Shown in pieces: positions 27,212 through 36,784 of a stretch of DNA of 64,000 nucleotides. The translations under genes were made by a program, and so were the position numbers. Each line of letters begins with the position of its first letter. The first letter of the stretch is position 1. Location: the NCBI GenBank assembly GCA_963749575.1, contig CAVVNM010000008.1, forward strand, positions 248,001 through 312,000, read 5' to 3'. This stretch comes from JAMXLO01 sp963749575 (lineage in GTDB: Bacteria; Pseudomonadota; Alphaproteobacteria; Acetobacterales; Acetobacteraceae). The notes beneath the pieces were generated by a model. The model made no database searches. It saw only the letters and a list, made by a program, of their open reading frames with translations, and was not told where the DNA came from.

Positions 27212-28356
27212 TCCGCCCGCTGCCGCCGAATGCCACCATCGGCCTGGTGGGCGGTGGCCAGCTTGGCCGGATGTCGGCACTTGCCGCCGCCCGGCTCGGC
27301 TATCGCTGCCACATCCTGACCCGGGAGCAGGACAGTCCGGCGGGTCAGGTCTCGATCGCGGCGACCATCAGCGACTACCACGAGCCGGAAGGCCTGCGGC
27401 GATTTGCCGCGGCGGTCGATGTGATCAGCTTCGAGTTCGAGAATGTCAGCGTCGAAGGTCTTGATCTTCTTGCATCACTGAGGCCCGTACGGCCTTCGCC
27501 CGAGACCCTGCGGATCAGCCAGGATCGCATCCTCGAGAAGACCTTCCTGAACCGGGCCGGGGTGTCGACGGCGCCTTGGATGCCGGTCGAGGACTTCGAC
27601 TCCCTGCTCGCCGCCGTCGAGCGCATCGGTCTGCCCGCGATACTGAAGACCACCCGTCTCGGTTACGACGGCAAGGGTCAGGCGACGCTGCGGGGGACCG
27701 ACGACCTGGCCCCAGCCTTCGCAGCATTGTCACCGAAGCCCTTGATACTGGAGGGCCTCATCGACTTCGCTCAGGAGATCAGCGTGGTCGCCGCGCGTGG
27801 CGAGGACGGCGGCTACGCCGCTTTCGACACCGTCGAGAACCGTCACCACCATCACATCCTGGACCTCACCCTCGCGCCGGCGCGCATCCCGGGATCGGTC
27901 GATCGTCAGGCGCAGGCGATCGCGTGGCGGGTCGCTGATGCCCTGGATCTGGTTGGATTGCTTGCGGTCGAGATGTTCGTCGATCGTGACAGCCGGGTGC
28001 TGGTCAACGAGATTGCGCCTCGGCCGCACAATTCCGGCCACTGGACGATCGATGCCTGCCCCGCGAGCCAGTTCGAGTTGCATATCCGCGCCATCGCCGG
28101 CCTGCCGCTGCCGCGGGCCACCCGGCACTCGGATGCGGTGATGAAGAACCTGGTGGGTCCGGAGGACACGGCGCTCTGGCCGGCGGTGCTCGCCACGCCC
28201 GGATTGATACCGCACCTCTACGGCAAAGCCGAGGCGCGACCCGGGCGGAAGATGGGGCACGTCACCCGGCTGTTTCCGGTAGGCTCGCTGCCAGGGGAGT
28301 TCGGCATCGCGGCGGCGCTGGGACCGGTCGCGCCACGTGCGCAGGAAGCAGACTAG
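27208..28356 (+). CDS. purK: 5-(carboxyamino)imidazole ribonucleotide synthase
   Basis: 382 residues of the ATP-grasp fold. The sequence has GLVGGGQLGRM, FEFENVS, KTTRLGYDGKGQ (nucleotide loop), a FAQEISVVAARGEDG strand and NEIAPRPHNSGHWTIDAC with the metal ligands. It carboxylates AIR with bicarbonate and ATP, supplying PurE. ATG 27208 overlaps the purE stop. Its own stop overlaps that of the convergent deoxyribosyltransferase remnant (shared CTAG). Confidence 0.96.
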   Translation: MIRPLPPNATIGLVGGGQLGRMSALAAARLGYRCHILTREQDSPAGQVSIAATISDYHEPEGLRRFAAAVDVISFEFENVSVEGLDLLASLRPVRPSPETLRISQDRILEKTFLNRAGVSTAPWMPVEDFDSLLAAVERIGLPAILKTTRLGYDGKGQATLRGTDDLAPAFAALSPKPLILEGLIDFAQEISVVAARGEDGGYAAFDTVENRHHHHILDLTLAPARIPGSVDRQAQAIAWRVADALDLVGLLAVEMFVDRDSRVLVNEIAPRPHNSGHWTIDACPASQFELHIRAIAGLPLPRATRHSDAVMKNLVGPEDTALWPAVLATPGLIPHLYGKAEARPGRKMGHVTRLFPVGSLPGEFGIAAALGPVAPRAQEAD

Positions 28357-28681
28357 GCAGCGGCCGCCCGCACACAACGCTCGAACACCGAGAGGTCCGT
28401 CCAGCGGTGTTCCGCGGCTATCTCATCAACTACCAGGATGCCGCCTGAGGCGCCGATACCCCCCTCGAGCATCAGATTGTCGAACAGGCCGAACTGTTCG
28501 ATCAGCATACCCTCGGGGTCGCGCCAGGACCCGTTCTGGTCGACCGTGGCGCCGCCCTTCCCGCTGGCAAAGTCCAGCGTGCGCTGCGTGAACCTCGCCG
28601 CCGTCGTCGCATAACCGAATATCGGCCGGCTCAACGCCCGCATGAAGCCGACCTCGTACACCGTGCCGACGTCTGCGCTGG
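28353..28681 (-). pseudogene. Nucleoside 2-deoxyribosyltransferase, 3' part, cut off by IS insertion
   Basis: The C-terminal part of the protein: SADVGTVYEVGFMRALSRPI, the family's Asp/Glu-containing active-site strand (GTVYEVG), then GYATTAARFTQRT and the end DEIAAEHRWTDLSVFERCVR. The 5' part lies at 30699-30943. Removing the insertion and one CTGG copy rejoins the frame exactly at TPFRG-PSADVGT. Confidence 0.9.
28678..28681. repeat. Left copy of IS target-site duplication CTGG
   Basis: CTGG borders the left inverted repeat. The right copy is at 30699-30702. Confidence 0.8.
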
Positions 28682-30698
28682 CCCGTCTTCGCGGATTCGG
28701 GCGTTTTGACGTGCCCTGCCCGTTTCCGATCAACGGTTTAGCCGGAAAGGTCTTCACTACGTGAGGTGCTTGGGGATTGTGCTGGTGGTGATGCGGGGTG
28801 GTGGCTGCGGCGGCAGATCGAGCTTGAGCTGGTGGGTCAGGAGCCGGAGTTCCGGCTCCGGCTGGGTATAGCGGGTGAGCAGCAATTCTCGTCCGTCGGT
28901 GGTCGGCAGATAGACATCGATCATCTGGACGGCGGCGAACTTCTCGAGAGCACTGCGCGCGGTCAGTCCCGGTGCGAGAGCATGCAATCGACGTTGCAGT
29001 GTGACCTGGAGGCAGTAGGCCAGGAACGCAATGAAGATATGAGCCTCGACCCTGCGCTCTTCCTGGTGGAATATCGGGCGTATCGCCAGATCGCCTTTCA
29101 GGTTCTTGAACGCCTGTTCGACGGCAACGAGCTGAATATAGTACTGCCACAGCAGCGCGGGATCGTTCTCGGTGAGATTGGTGCGCAGCAGATAGCGACC
29201 CTCGCGCCGCCGGACCCGCCGCAGCTTCTGGCGGTTGAGGCTGTAGATGAACATGGAACTTTCCTTGTCCATCTCGATATCGATCAGGCGCCATGCGGTG
29301 GGAGCGCGGGATCTTGCCGCCCCCAGCTTCATCAGCATTTCCTCGCGCGGGACCTCCATCGCGGCCAGCTCCCGCAGCCGCTTCCACAGCCACTTGAGCT
29401 GCCGGCGGCGCATGGCTCGCTCTTTGCTGACGCGATCGGCGCTCTCGGCGAAGACGTAGAGTTCACCGTCCTCGGCCAGCAGCTTGACCGCGACACCCGC
29501 GCGAGCCTCTTGCCAGGGCTCGGCCAGCAACCGCTTTTCGAGACGCGAGAGGCGTCCTTTGGGCGTGCCCACCAGATACTGCACCGGCGGGTTACTGCCG
29601 CGCATCTCCGCCAGCACCGCCTCGGTGGGGATGCCGCGGTCCATCACCCAGACGCGCCGTGCACGGCCATATTGCCGTTCGATCTTGCCAAGGAACATCC
29701 GCAGCGTCGTGCAGTCTGCGGTGTTGCCGGGCAGCACCTCGTAGGCCAGCGGCAGACCGTCCGGGGTGACCACCAGTGCGATCACCACCTGCGGGCAATC
29801 CGAGCGTTTGTCCCGGCTGTAGCCGTGCCGGCGCTTGTCGCCCTCCGCCACGTCCGAGGCATTGATCTCAAAGTAGGTGCTGGTCAGATCGTAGAGCAGC
29901 ACATCGAAGTTCGCGCTGAACAGGTCACGCCATCGCGTCGTGAGATGCGAGAACAACGCCTCTTTGTGCGCCAGCAGAACGTCATGGCAGGCGTAGAGCT
30001 TGTGCGCCTCCGCCAGGCCGAAGTCGGCCCCCAGCAGGTCGGCCATGGCGCTGTTGCCGAACCACTCGCGATGCAGCTTCCACTCGCTGCCCGGCGCGAT
30101 CAGCCGATACGAGACCAGCACCTGCAGGATCTGGTCCCAGCGCGTCCCTTTACGGCTGGGTGGCAGGCGGCCTGCCCAGAACTGGTCCAGTTGCAACTCT
30201 TGCCACAACTGACCGGCCAGCCAACACGCACCCCATTGGCGCGGCCGGCACAGCCGCATGTCCGACAGGCGAAGCTGGACAACTGATGCGTCGGACGCGT
30301 CGGCGGCGCAGCGATCCTCGGGGAACAGCGCCATGGTCTGCCGCTGACCCGTGTCATCGTCGAGAACCTCGATCGCCTTGCGCCACACCGCGCCCTGCGA
30401 CGAATTGATCTCGCCCAAATACAGCACATGACGCTGGACGACGCGGCCACCCCTGACGCGCTTGTTCTCCACCACGCTCCAATACTCGTGCGTCTTGCCG
30501 TCTTTCTTCCGTCGGATCTTCCGCAGAAACATGACACGGCGAATCTAGCGAGCGGAATCTGATGGTGGGAATGGGGTAGGTCTTCACTACAGCCGATTTC
30601 GGCCGTGGCGCCGATATACTTCACACGGATATCAAGTATTTAGCGACAGCCAACTGGCTCAAATTAGCCATTTGGGGGGTCGAATCCGCGAAGACGGG
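28682..30698 (-). mobile_element. Complete IS1634-type insertion sequence, about 2.0 kb
   Basis: The ends are a perfect 18-base inverted repeat, CCCGTCTTCGCGGATTCG at 28682-28699 and its complement at 30681-30698. CTGG is duplicated outside both ends. It carries one transposase gene with an intact frame. It sits inside a nucleoside deoxyribosyltransferase gene in the same orientation. Perfect ends, target duplication and an intact transposase indicate recent insertion and probable activity. Confidence 0.93.
28757..30532 (-). CDS. IS1634 family transposase
   Basis: 591 residues. The N-terminus MFLRKIRRKKDGKTHEYWSV and VQRHVLYLGE are typical of this IS4-related group. DDE catalytic residues are likely the Asp of LLYDLTSTYFE, the Asp of WVMDRGIPTEA and the Glu of VAVEQAFKNLKGDL. 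The frame is uninterrupted, so the element may move autonomously. Confidence 0.93.
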   Translation of the reverse strand: MFLRKIRRKKDGKTHEYWSVVENKRVRGGRVVQRHVLYLGEINSSQGAVWRKAIEVLDDDTGQRQTMALFPEDRCAADASDASVVQLRLSDMRLCRPRQWGACWLAGQLWQELQLDQFWAGRLPPSRKGTRWDQILQVLVSYRLIAPGSEWKLHREWFGNSAMADLLGADFGLAEAHKLYACHDVLLAHKEALFSHLTTRWRDLFSANFDVLLYDLTSTYFEINASDVAEGDKRRHGYSRDKRSDCPQVVIALVVTPDGLPLAYEVLPGNTADCTTLRMFLGKIERQYGRARRVWVMDRGIPTEAVLAEMRGSNPPVQYLVGTPKGRLSRLEKRLLAEPWQEARAGVAVKLLAEDGELYVFAESADRVSKERAMRRRQLKWLWKRLRELAAMEVPREEMLMKLGAARSRAPTAWRLIDIEMDKESSMFIYSLNRQKLRRVRRREGRYLLRTNLTENDPALLWQYYIQLVAVEQAFKNLKGDLAIRPIFHQEERRVEAHIFIAFLAYCLQVTLQRRLHALAPGLTARSALEKFAAVQMIDVYLPTTDGRELLLTRYTQPEPELRLLTHQLKLDLPPQPPPRITTSTIPKHLT

Positions 30699-30943
30699 CT
30701 GGGCCCGCGGAACGGCGTCAGATTGGCGATCATCAGGTCGCAGGATCGGATCAGCGCCTCGTTGCGCAGTGCAATGCGCCGCCACTCCGGCGGCACGACT
30801 GCCCACGTGGGCGGCTGGTCCGGCATTTCGTCAAGCGGCGACACGCCGGTCAGGCCGTACCGTGCGCAGAGCTGCTGCTTGCGCTCGACCCAATGCGCGG
30901 CATCCGGCAGGAAGATGTCCGGACCCGCCAGATAGGCCCGCAA
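30699..30943 (-). pseudogene. Nucleoside 2-deoxyribosyltransferase, 5' part
   Basis: N-terminal 81 residues: YLAGPDIFLPDAAHWVERKQ, GVSPLD, RNEALIRSCDLMIANLTPFRG. These are the nucleoside-binding start and DxxIANLTPFRG motif of the family, which moves deoxyribose between bases in nucleotide salvage. TTG 30943 is the likely start, seven bases inside the region where pgk ends, so it was probably co-transcribed with pgk. The insertion abolishes the protein. Confidence 0.85.
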
Positions 30944-30947
30944 CGCG

Positions 30948-32135
30948 TCAGCCCAGTGCCGCGACGCCGGGCAGGGTCCTGCCCTCCAGCCACTCCAGGA
31001 AGGCACCGCCGGCGGTCGAAACGTAACTCATCCGGTCGAGCGCACCGGCGTGGCGCAGCGCTGACACCGTGTCGCCGCCGCCGGCAACGCTGCGCAGCGC
31101 ACCCGTCCCGGTGGCATCCGCCACCGCCTTGGCGAACGCCGTAGTCGCGGCATCGAACGGCGGCGTCTCGAACGCGCCCAGCGGCCCATTCCAGACCAGG
31201 GTATGCCAGGCAACCAGATGCCGGATCAGCCCGTCCACTGTCGCGGGACCGACATCCAGGATCATCGCATCGGAGGGCACCCCCGAGATCGCCACGATCC
31301 GGGTTGCCACACCGGGCTTCAGTTCGCCGGCTACCACGGCATCGGTCGGCAGCAGCACCTCACAGCCTGCCGCCTTGGCGCGCGCCAAGATGTCGAGCGC
31401 AGTCGCGTGCATTTCGGCTTCCTGCAGCGATCGGCCGACCGCATGGCCCTGCGCCGCGAGGAAAGTATTTGCCATGGCGCCACCGATCACCAGCGCGTCG
31501 ACCTTGGTCACCAGGTTGCCGAGCAGGTCGAGCTTGGTGGACACTTTCGCGCCCCCGACCACCGCGGCGACCGGACGCACCGGGTTGCCGAGTGCCGCAT
31601 CGAGTGCCTCCAGCTCCGCCTGCATCAGCCGGCCGGCATAGGCCGGCAGCAGATGCGCCACCCCCTCGGTGCTAGCATGCGCACGATGCGCCGCAGAGAA
31701 AGCGTCGTTCACATAGAGATCCGCGAGCTTCGCCAGCGCCGCGGAGAAGTTGGCGTCGTTGGTTTCCTCCCCGGCGTGGAAGCGGGTGTTCTCCAGCACC
31801 AATACATCGCCGCGCGCCATGCGCTCGGCCGCCTGTTCGGCCACCACGCCGACACAATCCTCGGCAAAGCGCACCCGTTGGCCCAGCACATCGCCCAGCG
31901 CGGTGGCGATCGGAGCCAGCGACATTCCCGGCACGCGCTTGCCCCTGGGGCGGTCGAAGTGGCTGCACACAATGACCTTGGCGCCCTTGCCGACCAGCTC
32001 GCGGATCGTCGGCGTCAGGCGCTCGAGACGCGTCAGGTCGCTGATCTTGCCGTCGCGGACCGGCACGTTGAGGTCGGCGCGCAGCAGCACGTGCTTACCG
32101 GCGACATCGACGCCATCAAGAGTGCGGAACGACAT
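30948..32135 (-). CDS. pgk: Phosphoglycerate kinase
   Basis: 395 residues. RADLNVPV, HFDRPRGK, LLENTRF-like VLVLENTRFHAGEE, VGGAKVSTKLDLL, IGGAMANTF, VWNGPLGAFE and the GGGDT glycine loop are all present. It transfers phosphate from 1,3-bisphosphoglycerate to ADP in glycolysis, or the reverse. It is the third gene of a tkt-gap-pgk cluster transcribed leftward. ATG 32135 (MSFRTLDGVDVAGK) is chosen over a longer frame that runs into repeat-like DNA. It is followed immediately by the disrupted deoxyribosyltransferase. Confidence 0.97.
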   Translation of the reverse strand: MSFRTLDGVDVAGKHVLLRADLNVPVRDGKISDLTRLERLTPTIRELVGKGAKVIVCSHFDRPRGKRVPGMSLAPIATALGDVLGQRVRFAEDCVGVVAEQAAERMARGDVLVLENTRFHAGEETNDANFSAALAKLADLYVNDAFSAAHRAHASTEGVAHLLPAYAGRLMQAELEALDAALGNPVRPVAAVVGGAKVSTKLDLLGNLVTKVDALVIGGAMANTFLAAQGHAVGRSLQEAEMHATALDILARAKAAGCEVLLPTDAVVAGELKPGVATRIVAISGVPSDAMILDVGPATVDGLIRHLVAWHTLVWNGPLGAFETPPFDAATTAFAKAVADATGTGALRSVAGGGDTVSALRHAGALDRMSYVSTAGGAFLEWLEGRTLPGVAALG

Positions 32136-32194
32136 GTGAAACCCCCGGATCAAACACCTCGCCCACGCAACGGGAGAGGCCGGCGCGCAGCGCC

Positions 32195-32231
32195 GGGTGA
32201 GGGTGCTGCCGCCGCACATGAACCCTCACCC
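32195..32231. repeat. GGGTGAGGGT/ACCCTCACCC inverted repeat between gap and pgk
   Basis: Ten-base arms at 32195-32204 and 32222-32231 enclose 17 bases, beside further imperfect GGGAGAG repeats. There is no T run, so it is not an intrinsic terminator. It may be a REP-like element or an RNA-stability hairpin separating gap from pgk. Confidence 0.7.
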
Positions 32232-32280
32232 GCCGCGGCTTCGCCCGCAGAGCGGGAGAGGTGTGTCGCTCGACGATGCG

Positions 32281-33294
32281 CTACAGGCTGCCGAACAACG
32301 CCGCCGTATCGGACATCCGGTTCGAGAAGCCCCACTCGTTGTCGTACCAGCCCATCACACGGGCCAGCGCGCCGTCCACCACCGCAGTCTGCGTCGCATC
32401 GAACGTGCAGGACGCCGGCGAGTGGTTGAAATCGACGCTGACCAGCGGCGCGGTGTTGTAGTCGAGGATGCCCCGCAGCGCGCCCTTCGACGCGTCCAGC
32501 ATCGCCGCGTTGATCTGGTCCTTGGTGGCCGGTTTCTTCAGGTTCACGTCCAGCGACACCAGCGACACGTTCGGCGTCGGGATCCGGATCGCGGTGCCGT
32601 CCAGCTTGCCCTTCAGTTCCGGCATCACCAGGCCGACGGCACGCGCCGCACCGGTTGACGTGGGGATCGCCGACACCGCCGCGGCCCGCGCGCGATGCAG
32701 GTCCTTGTGCAACGTATCGACGGTGTTCTGGTCGCCGGTATAGGCGTGGATGGTGACCATGTAGCCGCGCTCGATGATGAAGCTGTCGTGCAGCACCTTC
32801 GCCATCGGCGCCAGGCAGTTCGTGGTGCACGATGCGTTGGAGACGATCGTCATCTCCTTGGTCAGGATCTTGTGGTTGACGCCATAGACGATGGTCGCGT
32901 CCACATGGTCGCCGGGCGCGGAAATCAGCACCTTGCGGGCACCGGCGGTGAGCAGCGCCGACGCCTTCTCCTTCGAGGTGAAGATGCCGGTGCATTCCAA
33001 CGCCACGTCGACGCCCTGGTACGGCACCTTGGTCGGGTCGCGTTCGGCGGACACCTTGATCGGCCCCCAGACGCGGCCGCCATAGCGGATGGTAATGGTG
33101 TCGCCCGAGACCTCGAGCTGGCCGGGGAAGCGGCCATGCACGCTGTCGTAGTGGAACAGGTGCGCATTGGCCTCGGTGCTGCCGAGATCGTTGATCGCGA
33201 TCGGGATCAGATCGTCGCGACCGCTCTCGATCATCGCGCGCAGCACCAGGCGGCCGATACGTCCGAAGCCGTTGATGGCGACTTTCACGGGCAT
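32281..33294 (-). CDS. gap: Type I glyceraldehyde-3-phosphate dehydrogenase
   Basis: 337 residues. The NAD-binding start INGFGRIGRLVLRA and the catalytic Cys in SNASCTTNCLAP are clear. TGDQNTVDTLHKDLHRARAA, NEWGFSNRM and the phosphate-binding STGAARAVG follow. It oxidises glyceraldehyde-3-phosphate with NAD and phosphate. It lies between tkt and pgk, the classic alphaproteobacterial arrangement. Confidence 0.97.
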   Translation of the reverse strand: MPVKVAINGFGRIGRLVLRAMIESGRDDLIPIAINDLGSTEANAHLFHYDSVHGRFPGQLEVSGDTITIRYGGRVWGPIKVSAERDPTKVPYQGVDVALECTGIFTSKEKASALLTAGARKVLISAPGDHVDATIVYGVNHKILTKEMTIVSNASCTTNCLAPMAKVLHDSFIIERGYMVTIHAYTGDQNTVDTLHKDLHRARAAAVSAIPTSTGAARAVGLVMPELKGKLDGTAIRIPTPNVSLVSLDVNLKKPATKDQINAAMLDASKGALRGILDYNTAPLVSVDFNHSPASCTFDATQTAVVDGALARVMGWYDNEWGFSNRMSDTAALFGSL

Positions 33295-33363
33295 GGGTCA
33301 GTGTCCTTTCTCTGCTCTCCGGCCGCTACTGACGCACCGCCAGCGCACCGGCATTGACGTGGA

Positions 33364-35400
33364 TCAACCGAGCCGCTTGCGGACAGCGGCGACGATGGCG
33401 TCGGCGGTGATACCGAAGTGTTTGTAAAGATCCTCATAAGGCGCCGAGGCTCCGAAGTCGGTCATGCCGATGAACACCCCATCATTGCCGAGCCAGCGCT
33501 CCCAGCCGAACCCGCTGGCGGCCTCGATGCCGATCCGCGGCGCGGTCCCCAGCACCTGCATACGATACGCTTCGTCCTGCTGGGAGAACAGCTCCCAGCA
33601 CGGCAACGAGACCACGGCCGCCTGGACGCCCTCGATGGCCAGCGCGGCGCGCGCATCCATGGCGATCGACACCTCGGACCCGGTGGCGAGCAGCGTCGCG
33701 GCGCGCGGACCCTCGGCGTCCGCCAGCACATAGCCGCCGCGGGCGCTGCGGTTCTCCGCGGTGTCGGTGCGCATGGTCGGCAGAGCCTGGCGGGTCAGCA
33801 CCAGCAGGCTTGGGCCGTCGCTGCGGCGGATCGCCAGTTCCCAGCATTCCGCCACCTCCATTGCATCGGCGGGGCGGTAGACGTGCAGGTGCGGCATGGC
33901 GCGCAGGCTGGCAAGGTGCTCGATCGGCTGGTGTGTCGGCCCATCCTCGCCCAGCCCGATGGAATCGTGCGTCAGGACGTGGATCACGTGGGCGCGGGTG
34001 ATGGCGCCGATGCGGATCGCCGGCCGCATGTAATCGGTGAAGATGAAGAACGTGCCGGTGTAGGGGATCAGCCCGCCGTGCAGCGCCATGCCGTTCGCCG
34101 CCGCGGTCATGCCGTGCTCGCGTACGCCGTAGTGGAGGTAGCGGCCGGCGAAGTTGCCGGCACTCACCGTGCCCATCGACTTCACGAAGGTGAGGTTCGA
34201 CCCGGTGAGGTCAGCCGAACCGCCGATCAACTCCGGCGTGGCGGGCACCAGCGCCTCCAGTGCCTTCAGGCTGGACTGGCGGGTGGCCATCCTGGGTCTG
34301 GTTTCAGCGATCTCCTGCTTCAGCGCGGCGACCGTTTCGTGCCAGTTATCGGGCAGTTTGGCCGCCATCACGCGCTCGAACTCGCCCCGCATGTTGCTGT
34401 GGGCGAGGCGCTTGAGCCAGGCGCGACGGGCACCGGCACCGCGGCTGCCGACTGCGCGCCAGCGTTCCAGCAGGTCGTCGGGCACCGTGAACGGCGGTTC
34501 GTGCCAGCCCAGCGCCGCCTTTGCGCCCGCGGCCTCGTGGCTGCCCAGCGGCGAGCCGTGGGTCGCGGCCGTGCCGGCCTTGGTGGGTGCGCCGAGGCCA
34601 ATGATGGTGCGGCAGGCGATCAGCGTCGGCTTCTTCGATCGCATGGCGAAGGACAGCGCCGCGTTGATCTGCTGCGGATCGTGCCCGTCGATCCGCCGCG
34701 CCACCCAGCCATAGGCCGAGAACCGCTTCAGCACATCGTCCGAGTAGGCCAGTGCGGTATCGCCGTCGATCGAGATGTGGTTGTCGTCGTACAGGACCGT
34801 CAGCTTGGACAGGCAGAGATGGCCGGCGATGGCGGCCGCCTCGTGACTGATGCCCTCCATCATGTCGCCGTCGGAGGCGATGACCCAGGTTCGGTGATCC
34901 ACCAGCGAGCGGCCGAACCGCGCCGCCAGCAGCCGTTCGGCGATCGCCATGCCGATCGCGGTGGCGATGCCCTGGCCGAGCGGGCCGGTGGTGGTCTCGA
35001 TACCAGGGTTCTCGCCGTACTCCGGATGGCCCGCTGCGGGGGAGTGCAGCTGGCGGAACCGCTTGATCTCCTCGATCCCCATGCCGTCGTGGCCGGTGAG
35101 GTAGAGCAGCGCGTAGAGCAGCATCGAGCCGTGGCCGGCCGACAGCACGAAGCGGTCGCGATCCGGCCAGCGCGGGTCGGCGGCATCGAACTTGTGGAAG
35201 CGGGCCCACAGCGCGGTGGCGACGTCCGCCATGCCCATCGGCATGCCGGGATGGCCGGACTTCGCCGCCTCGACCGCGTCGATCGCCAGCGCGCGGATGG
35301 CGTTCGCCATATGCCAGCCCTGGGTCGGCGGTCGGGCCAGGATCTCCGCCTGGTGGGCGAGCACCGGGTTGTCGGTGACGGGGGCATCAAGTGCGGCCAT
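33364..35400 (-). CDS. tkt: Transketolase
   Basis: 678 residues of a TPP enzyme. The ordered motifs are AIRALAIDAVEAAKSGHPGMPMG, SAGHGSMLLYALLYLTG, GPLGQGIATAIGMAIAE, the TPP/Mg motif GDGDMMEG-type ASDGDMMEGISHEAA with DDNHISIDGDT, GGSADLTGSN, GVREHGM and DSIGLGEDGPTHQP. It shuttles two-carbon units in the pentose phosphate or Calvin cycles. ATG 35400 has GGAAACGAC upstream; the longer frame beyond it is not family sequence. Confidence 0.97.
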   Translation of the reverse strand: MAALDAPVTDNPVLAHQAEILARPPTQGWHMANAIRALAIDAVEAAKSGHPGMPMGMADVATALWARFHKFDAADPRWPDRDRFVLSAGHGSMLLYALLYLTGHDGMGIEEIKRFRQLHSPAAGHPEYGENPGIETTTGPLGQGIATAIGMAIAERLLAARFGRSLVDHRTWVIASDGDMMEGISHEAAAIAGHLCLSKLTVLYDDNHISIDGDTALAYSDDVLKRFSAYGWVARRIDGHDPQQINAALSFAMRSKKPTLIACRTIIGLGAPTKAGTAATHGSPLGSHEAAGAKAALGWHEPPFTVPDDLLERWRAVGSRGAGARRAWLKRLAHSNMRGEFERVMAAKLPDNWHETVAALKQEIAETRPRMATRQSSLKALEALVPATPELIGGSADLTGSNLTFVKSMGTVSAGNFAGRYLHYGVREHGMTAAANGMALHGGLIPYTGTFFIFTDYMRPAIRIGAITRAHVIHVLTHDSIGLGEDGPTHQPIEHLASLRAMPHLHVYRPADAMEVAECWELAIRRSDGPSLLVLTRQALPTMRTDTAENRSARGGYVLADAEGPRAATLLATGSEVSIAMDARAALAIEGVQAAVVSLPCWELFSQQDEAYRMQVLGTAPRIGIEAASGFGWERWLGNDGVFIGMTDFGASAPYEDLYKHFGITADAIVAAVRKRLG

Positions 35401-35755
35401 GTCGTTTCCTCGGCTGTCGGCGCCTATAGGGCGCAGTCCAGGTGCCCGGCAAGTCCGGCACGGTTCGCGATGATGGGAGGATCGGGGTCGGTGCAGCGCG
35501 GCCGCGCGGTCAAACGGACGTGAGCGGATGGGACGCCGGCCGACCACAGAATTGCCGTCGGCCAGCGTCCATTTGGCGAACCGTTTCGGAGCAGTGGATT
35601 GCGCCCATTCGGTCGCGGATAATGACACTCTGCCGTGTGACGTGCGCCCATCGGCAACCGGGACCGCACGGTATCGATCGAGCTGGTCAGCGGTGGTGAT
35701 TTGCGCCGCGCCGCCGTGAGGTTAAGCTGGCGGTCTGCCCGTGGAGGAAACCGCC
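35401..35755. other. Divergent intergenic region between tkt and an amidohydrolase
   Basis: About 355 bases that must hold the tkt cluster promoter and that of the amidohydrolase. Open frames here are shadows. No operator dyad or clear promoter was recognised. Confidence 0.4.
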
Positions 35756-36784
35756 ATGATCGACATGCATGCCCATTGGAAGCCCGCTGAGGTCGCTGAC
35801 GCGTTGCGCGCCCGCAGCAGGGAACCGCGCATCATCCGCAATGATGCCGGCGTCGAGGTGATGAAGCTGCCGCGGATGGGCGAGACGCCGCTCGACCAGG
35901 CATTCGATGACGTCGAGTTCCATCTGGGCCGCATGGACCGCCAGGGGGTCGAGGTGAGCGTGCTGTCGCTGCTCGGTTCGTTCTGCTGGATCGAAGCCCA
36001 GCCGGTGGACGTGGCATTGCCGCTGTGCCGGCGCGTCAACGACGGATTTTCGGCGATCTGCCAGCAGCATCACGGCCGCTTTGCCGCGTTCGCCGCGCTG
36101 CCGCTGAGCGACATCTCGGCCGCTGCCGCCGAACTGGAACGGGCGCTCGCGCTGCCGGGCATGATCGGCGCGCAGCTACCGGGCAACTTCTTTTTGACGC
36201 GTGCCGACGCCGAAGCGGCGCGGCCGATGCTGGAAGTCGCCAATCGCCACCGCGCGGTGCTGCTCATCCACCACGGCCCGCGGCCAGGCGACGCCTTCCC
36301 CAAGGTGGCGGGCGACATCGACAACGCGCGCCGGCGCAACGGCACGCTGGACATGCAGGCGAGCCTGTCGTCGGTGATGGTGACGCTTTGCCTGACCGAC
36401 ATCCTCGCGCCGTACCCCGACGTGATGGTGGTCGTACACAATCTGGGCGGCAACATTCCCTACGAGGTCGAGCGCATGGATCACCGCAGCCTGCTCGACA
36501 CGCCGGACGAGGAGCTGCCGTCGTCGCGTTTCCGCAGGGCGAAGGTGTACGTGGATTGCAACTCGTTCGGTCCGCGCGCGATCGAGGCGGCGGTGAGCCT
36601 GTACGGCGCCGAGCGCATCGTGTGCGGCACCGATGGGAGCGCGTTCGGCGTCGACTGGACCAGGAAGGCGCTCGCGGACGCGCAGATCGGTGAGTCAGCA
36701 CGCGAGCAGATCCTGCATGGGAACGCAGCGGCGATGATGGCTCGCGTGGTCGGCGGCGTGCGGGCGGAGAGAGCCGCCGCCTGA
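35756..36784 (+). CDS. Amidohydrolase 2 family metal-dependent hydrolase/decarboxylase
   Basis: 342 residues in the ACMSD-like TIM-barrel amidohydrolase family. It starts with the metal motif MIDMHAHW (HxH). LPGNFFLTRADAEAARPM, LLIHHGPRPGDAF with the next metal His, VVVHNLGGNIPYEVERMDH and the late Asp in CGTDGSAFGVDW follow. Members decarboxylate or hydrolyse aromatic or cyclic acids. ATG 35756 has GGAGGAAA upstream. It stands alone, so the substrate is not inferable. Confidence 0.88.
   Translation: MIDMHAHWKPAEVADALRARSREPRIIRNDAGVEVMKLPRMGETPLDQAFDDVEFHLGRMDRQGVEVSVLSLLGSFCWIEAQPVDVALPLCRRVNDGFSAICQQHHGRFAAFAALPLSDISAAAAELERALALPGMIGAQLPGNFFLTRADAEAARPMLEVANRHRAVLLIHHGPRPGDAFPKVAGDIDNARRRNGTLDMQASLSSVMVTLCLTDILAPYPDVMVVVHNLGGNIPYEVERMDHRSLLDTPDEELPSSRFRRAKVYVDCNSFGPRAIEAAVSLYGAERIVCGTDGSAFGVDWTRKALADAQIGESAREQILHGNAAAMMARVVGGVRAERAAA

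Noticed and set aside
32195..32231. Inverted repeat between gap and pgk as an intrinsic terminator
   Set aside because: No T run follows on either strand and pgk should be transcribed with gap; kept only as a repeat.
33418..35523. 701-codon plus-strand open frame opposite transketolase
   Set aside because: Shadow of tkt; low-complexity Arg/Gly/His translation without domains.
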